NCBI GenBank assembly: GCA_902578115.1
Contig: CACHBR010000003.1
Coordinates: 62,001 to 126,000, forward strand
DNA: 64,000 nt
Direction of reading: 5' to 3'
From: an uncultured Pelagibacteraceae bacterium
Lineage (GTDB): Bacteria; Pseudomonadota; Alphaproteobacteria; Pelagibacterales; Pelagibacteraceae
The notes beneath the pieces were generated by a model, which was not told where the DNA came from, did not search any database, and saw only the letters and a list, made by a program, of their open reading frames with translations. The position numbers and the translations under genes are program-made. Positions 63,158 through 64,000 of this stretch are shown piece after piece (positions within the stretch are counted from its first letter, which is position 1; each line of letters opens with the position of its first letter).

Positions 63158-64000
63158 ATGAACGAACAAATACAATCAGAATTAAAGAAAATTTTTAATG
63201 GTAGATTTTCTACCTCAGTTTCCACTAGAACCAACTACGCTAGAGGTGAGGATACATATGATCCGGTATTGTCAAAAGCTGTAGTTTTTCCAGAAACTAA
63301 CGAGGAGGTTTCCAAAATTCTTAAACTTTGTAATGACCACAAAGTTCCTGTTGTTCCATTTGGGACTGGGACATCTTTGGAGGGTAATGTTGTAGGGAAT
63401 GATAAAGGCATAACGATATCTTTAGAAAAAATGAACAAGGTCCTAAGCGTGAATGTGGAAGACTTTGATTGCAGAGTGCAGGCTTGTGTCACCAAAGAAC
63501 AATTAAATGATTATTTAAGGGAGGATGGAGTTTTTTTTCCAATAGATCCTGGAGCAAATGCAGCAATAGGTGGTATGGCATCAACATCAGCATCAGGAAC
63601 TATGGCTGTAAAATATGGGACAATGAAAACTGTAATAACTGGTCTTACAGTAGTACTTCCTAATGGTGATATTATAAAAACTGGAAGTAGAACAAAAAAA
63701 ACTTCTGCTGGTTATAACCTGACTAATTTATTCATCGGTTCAGAGGGAACACTTGGAATAATTACAGAGATACAATTGAGATTATCTCCAATCCCAGAAA
63801 GTATTATGAGTGCAGTTTGTCATTTTCAGTCTTTAGAGGATGCAGTTCAAGCAGCACAACAAGTTATTCAATATGGTGTACCGATAGCCCGAATTGAAAT
63901 GCTTAATAAAGAACAAATGGATATAAGTATTAATTATTCAAAGTTAAAAGACATGAAAGTTTTACCAACATTATTTTTTGAATTTCACGGATCAGAGTCG
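63158..64000 (+). CDS. FAD-linked oxidase, GlcD/D-lactate dehydrogenase type (cut by window end)
   Basis: An open frame from ATG 63158 to the window end (281 codons so far, no stop). The FAD-binding PCMH domain is visible: VPVVPFGTGTSLEGNV near residue 67, FFPIDPGANAAIGGMASTSASG, and FIGSEGTLGIITEI. It resembles the FAD subunit of glycolate oxidase and D-lactate dehydrogenase. Together with the two FMN oxidases upstream it points to 2-hydroxyacid oxidation. C-terminal half missing. Confidence 0.93.
   Translation, partial: MNEQIQSELKKIFNGRFSTSVSTRTNYARGEDTYDPVLSKAVVFPETNEEVSKILKLCNDHKVPVVPFGTGTSLEGNVVGNDKGITISLEKMNKVLSVNVEDFDCRVQACVTKEQLNDYLREDGVFFPIDPGANAAIGGMASTSASGTMAVKYGTMKTVITGLTVVLPNGDIIKTGSRTKKTSAGYNLTNLFIGSEGTLGIITEIQLRLSPIPESIMSAVCHFQSLEDAVQAAQQVIQYGVPIARIEMLNKEQMDISINYSKLKDMKVLPTLFFEFHGSES

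Noticed and set aside
63235-63495. A minus-strand frame inside the FAD oxidase at the right edge
   Set aside because: The plus-strand frame here carries the PCMH FAD-binding motifs and is open to the window end.
1-64000. CRISPR arrays, transposases, integrases, prophage or attachment sites
   Set aside because: No direct-repeat array, transposase signature, integrase or tRNA-end duplication was found on reading both strands.

Overview
The window is a dense, strongly AT-rich stretch of an alphaproteobacterial chromosome, most likely from the SAR11 clade (Pelagibacterales). Supporting signs are lysine- and asparagine-rich proteins, many start/stop overlaps, almost no gap over 300 bases, and alphaproteobacterial gene sets (ppsR-maf-aroE-coaE-dnaQ beside secB-fxsA-Tim44; hemE-hemH-hemJ-rho; hslVU facing a his operon; DUF2794, IalB, heparinase next to purH). 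No phage, insertion sequence, CRISPR array or rRNA was seen. One tRNA-Gly(GCC) is present.

Region 1 (1-7.8 kb): end of leuS, then lptE and holA, facing a minus-strand run mnmE-mnmG-rsmG-parA-parB. Two parS-like palindromes lie inside rsmG next to parAB. Region 2 (7.8-23 kb): a repair methyltransferase gene, a UbiH-family gene, ftsK-lolA, a his operon (hisB-hisH-hisA-small ORF-hisF-hisE-HIT), hslVU, Smr/Tim44, fxsA-secB, and dnaQ-coaE-aroE-small membrane ORF-maf-ppsR. Region 3 (23.0-23.3 kb): a non-coding gap between divergent ppsR and hemE with one consensus DnaA box and a very AT-rich tract. It is the best candidate for the chromosome origin, with parS about 19 kb away. Region 4 (23.3-34.5 kb): hemE-hemH-hemJ, rho with a methyltransferase gene, tRNA-Gly, phhB, then purH-heparinase-rpe-symporter on the minus strand.

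Region 5 (34.5-41 kb): acetate handling. A two-part Na+/solute symporter (DUF4212 + ActP-like) ends in a strong intrinsic terminator. acs follows, and its product has a striking lysine-rich N-terminal tail. A conserved-looking unknown gene sits between them. EVE and tsaD are upstream of acs. Region 6 (41-45 kb): hemC-hemD, mscS, yggT, folD. Region 7 (45-50 kb), the most accessory-looking part: a PhrB-like photolyase gene with a DUF2256 mini-gene, an opposing photolyase-type FAD-domain protein with its alpha/beta region at the wrong end, a secreted histidine phosphatase, an SDR without the usual catalytic tyrosine, and small membrane proteins. Region 8 (50-59 kb): argG, IalB-like, aldo/keto reductase, Bax-inhibitor-1 family, DUF2794, yciB, hspQ, then ccmCDEFGH preceded by a possible hairpin RNA. 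Region 9 (59-64 kb): a PagL-like gene, two tandem FMN 2-hydroxyacid oxidases, an aminotransferase, and the start of a GlcD-type FAD oxidase: a 2-hydroxyacid utilisation cluster.

Taken together this looks like an origin-proximal core region (replication, segregation, haem and cytochrome c maturation, histidine) with oligotroph carbon-scavenging and light-damage functions. Three genes too short for routine calling were read directly from the sequence: 13492-13626, 21483-21635 and 46431-46562.
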